Origin: Desulfobacula sp.
Lineage (GTDB): Bacteria > Desulfobacterota > Desulfobacteria > Desulfobacterales > Desulfobacteraceae
Direction of reading: 5' to 3'
NCBI GenBank assembly: GCA_029940235.1
Contig: JAOZRI010000135.1
Coordinates: 1 to 6,651 of the forward strand
Length of the DNA: 6,651 nt
This document shows, piece by piece, positions 6,527 to 6,651 of the stretch. Positions within the stretch are counted from its first letter, which is position 1; every line of letters starts with the position of its first letter. The notes beneath the pieces were generated by a model that made no database searches, had not been told where the DNA came from, and saw only the letters and a program-made list of their open reading frames with translations. The translations under genes and the position numbers were made by a program.

Positions 6527-6554
6527 ATGCATAAAGATGCATCATTTATGCATA
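6526..6554. promoter_or_regulatory. Candidate VapB autoregulatory operator
   Basis: A 10-bp perfect inverted repeat, TATGCATAAA (6526-6535) and TTTATGCATA (6545-6554), is separated by 9 nt. The spacer carries a further ATGCAT, so ATGCAT occurs at 6527-6532, 6537-6542 and 6548-6553, with starts 10 and 11 bp apart, about one helical turn. The array covers the start of vapB and the predicted -10 and spacer of its promoter. This is the expected place for VapBC complex binding. Binding itself is inferred. Confidence 0.65.
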
Positions 6555-6562
6555 CATGTCAA
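6534..6562 (-). promoter_or_regulatory. Candidate vapBC promoter
   Basis: On the minus strand a perfect TTGACA (6557-6562) is followed after 17 nt by CATCTT (6534-6539), which matches three of six -10 positions. The -35 box is strong and the spacing ideal, but the -10 is poor. The predicted RNA start near 6527 lies next to the vapB ATG at 6526. The operator repeat overlaps the -10 and spacer. Confidence 0.45.
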
Positions 6563-6599
6563 TTCATTTTTCTTGTTAAAATTTCTCATTGCTCCTGAT

Positions 6600-6650
6600 T
6601 TATTTTTTATTAATGGGAGATAACCGTTGCCAATCAAGGTCGTAACTGGT
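6600..6650 (-). other. Possible C-terminal end of an upstream gene, cut by the window
   Basis: One minus-strand frame open from the window edge runs 16 codons and ends in TAA at 6600-6602, with tail residues S-Y-D-L-D-W-Q-R-L-S-P-I-N-K-K. A second frame is open from the edge to a TGA at 6542-6544 and would run through the vapB promoter. The stretch is too short to recognise a family or decide between the two frames. It may also be non-coding. Confidence 0.2.
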
Positions 6651-6651
6651 A

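Noticed and set aside
6542..6588. Minus-strand 15-codon frame starting at ATG 6586-6588 after an AGGAG
   Set aside because: The AGGAG lies only about 2 nt from the ATG, too close for a normal site, and the frame runs into the vapBC operator. It is more likely chance.
1..6651. CRISPR array, tRNA, rRNA, or insertion-sequence ends
   Set aside because: I saw no regularly spaced direct repeats, no cloverleaf-like segment, no transposase and no paired terminal inverted repeats. The ATGCAT array is only three short boxes and fits an operator.

Overview
All genes that can be supported lie on the minus strand, so the window is read from right to left. The DNA is AT-rich by eye. The gene types and protein style (a compact MoxR / DUF58 / transglutaminase operon, a stand-alone IlvN-type subunit, a VapBC pair) suggest a Gram-negative proteobacterium. 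My best guess is a sulfate reducer of the Desulfobacteraceae type, but this is an impression from protein style and no marker gene here proves it.

Right part (about 5685-6651): a vapB-vapC toxin-antitoxin pair whose genes overlap by one base. It is preceded by a compact candidate promoter/operator with three ATGCAT boxes spaced one helical turn apart. Downstream of it is a 61-codon remnant that keeps only the N-terminal nucleotide-binding motif of a short-chain dehydrogenase. This part looks like an accessory patch beside a chromosomal operon.

Centre (1261-5553): a tight three-gene operon of a MoxR-family AAA+ ATPase, a DUF58 membrane protein and a DUF3488-type membrane transglutaminase resembling TgpA. 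The junctions are 7 nt apart and a 4-nt overlap. The likely scheme is a cytoplasmic MoxR chaperone/ATPase acting with the DUF58 protein on a transglutaminase-like enzyme that faces the periplasm. Its substrate is unknown.

Left part (13-1260): a 262-nt gap with a candidate promoter, then the acetolactate synthase regulatory subunit (ilvN/ilvH type) and, 23 nt later, a PaaI-like hotdog thioesterase. No catalytic subunit (ilvB) is visible next to ilvN in the window.

I do not see a clearly new multi-gene system. The points most worth a second look are the vapBC control region, the decayed dehydrogenase fragment, the ilvN-thioesterase pairing with an altered valine-site residue, and a perfect dyad upstream of moxR.
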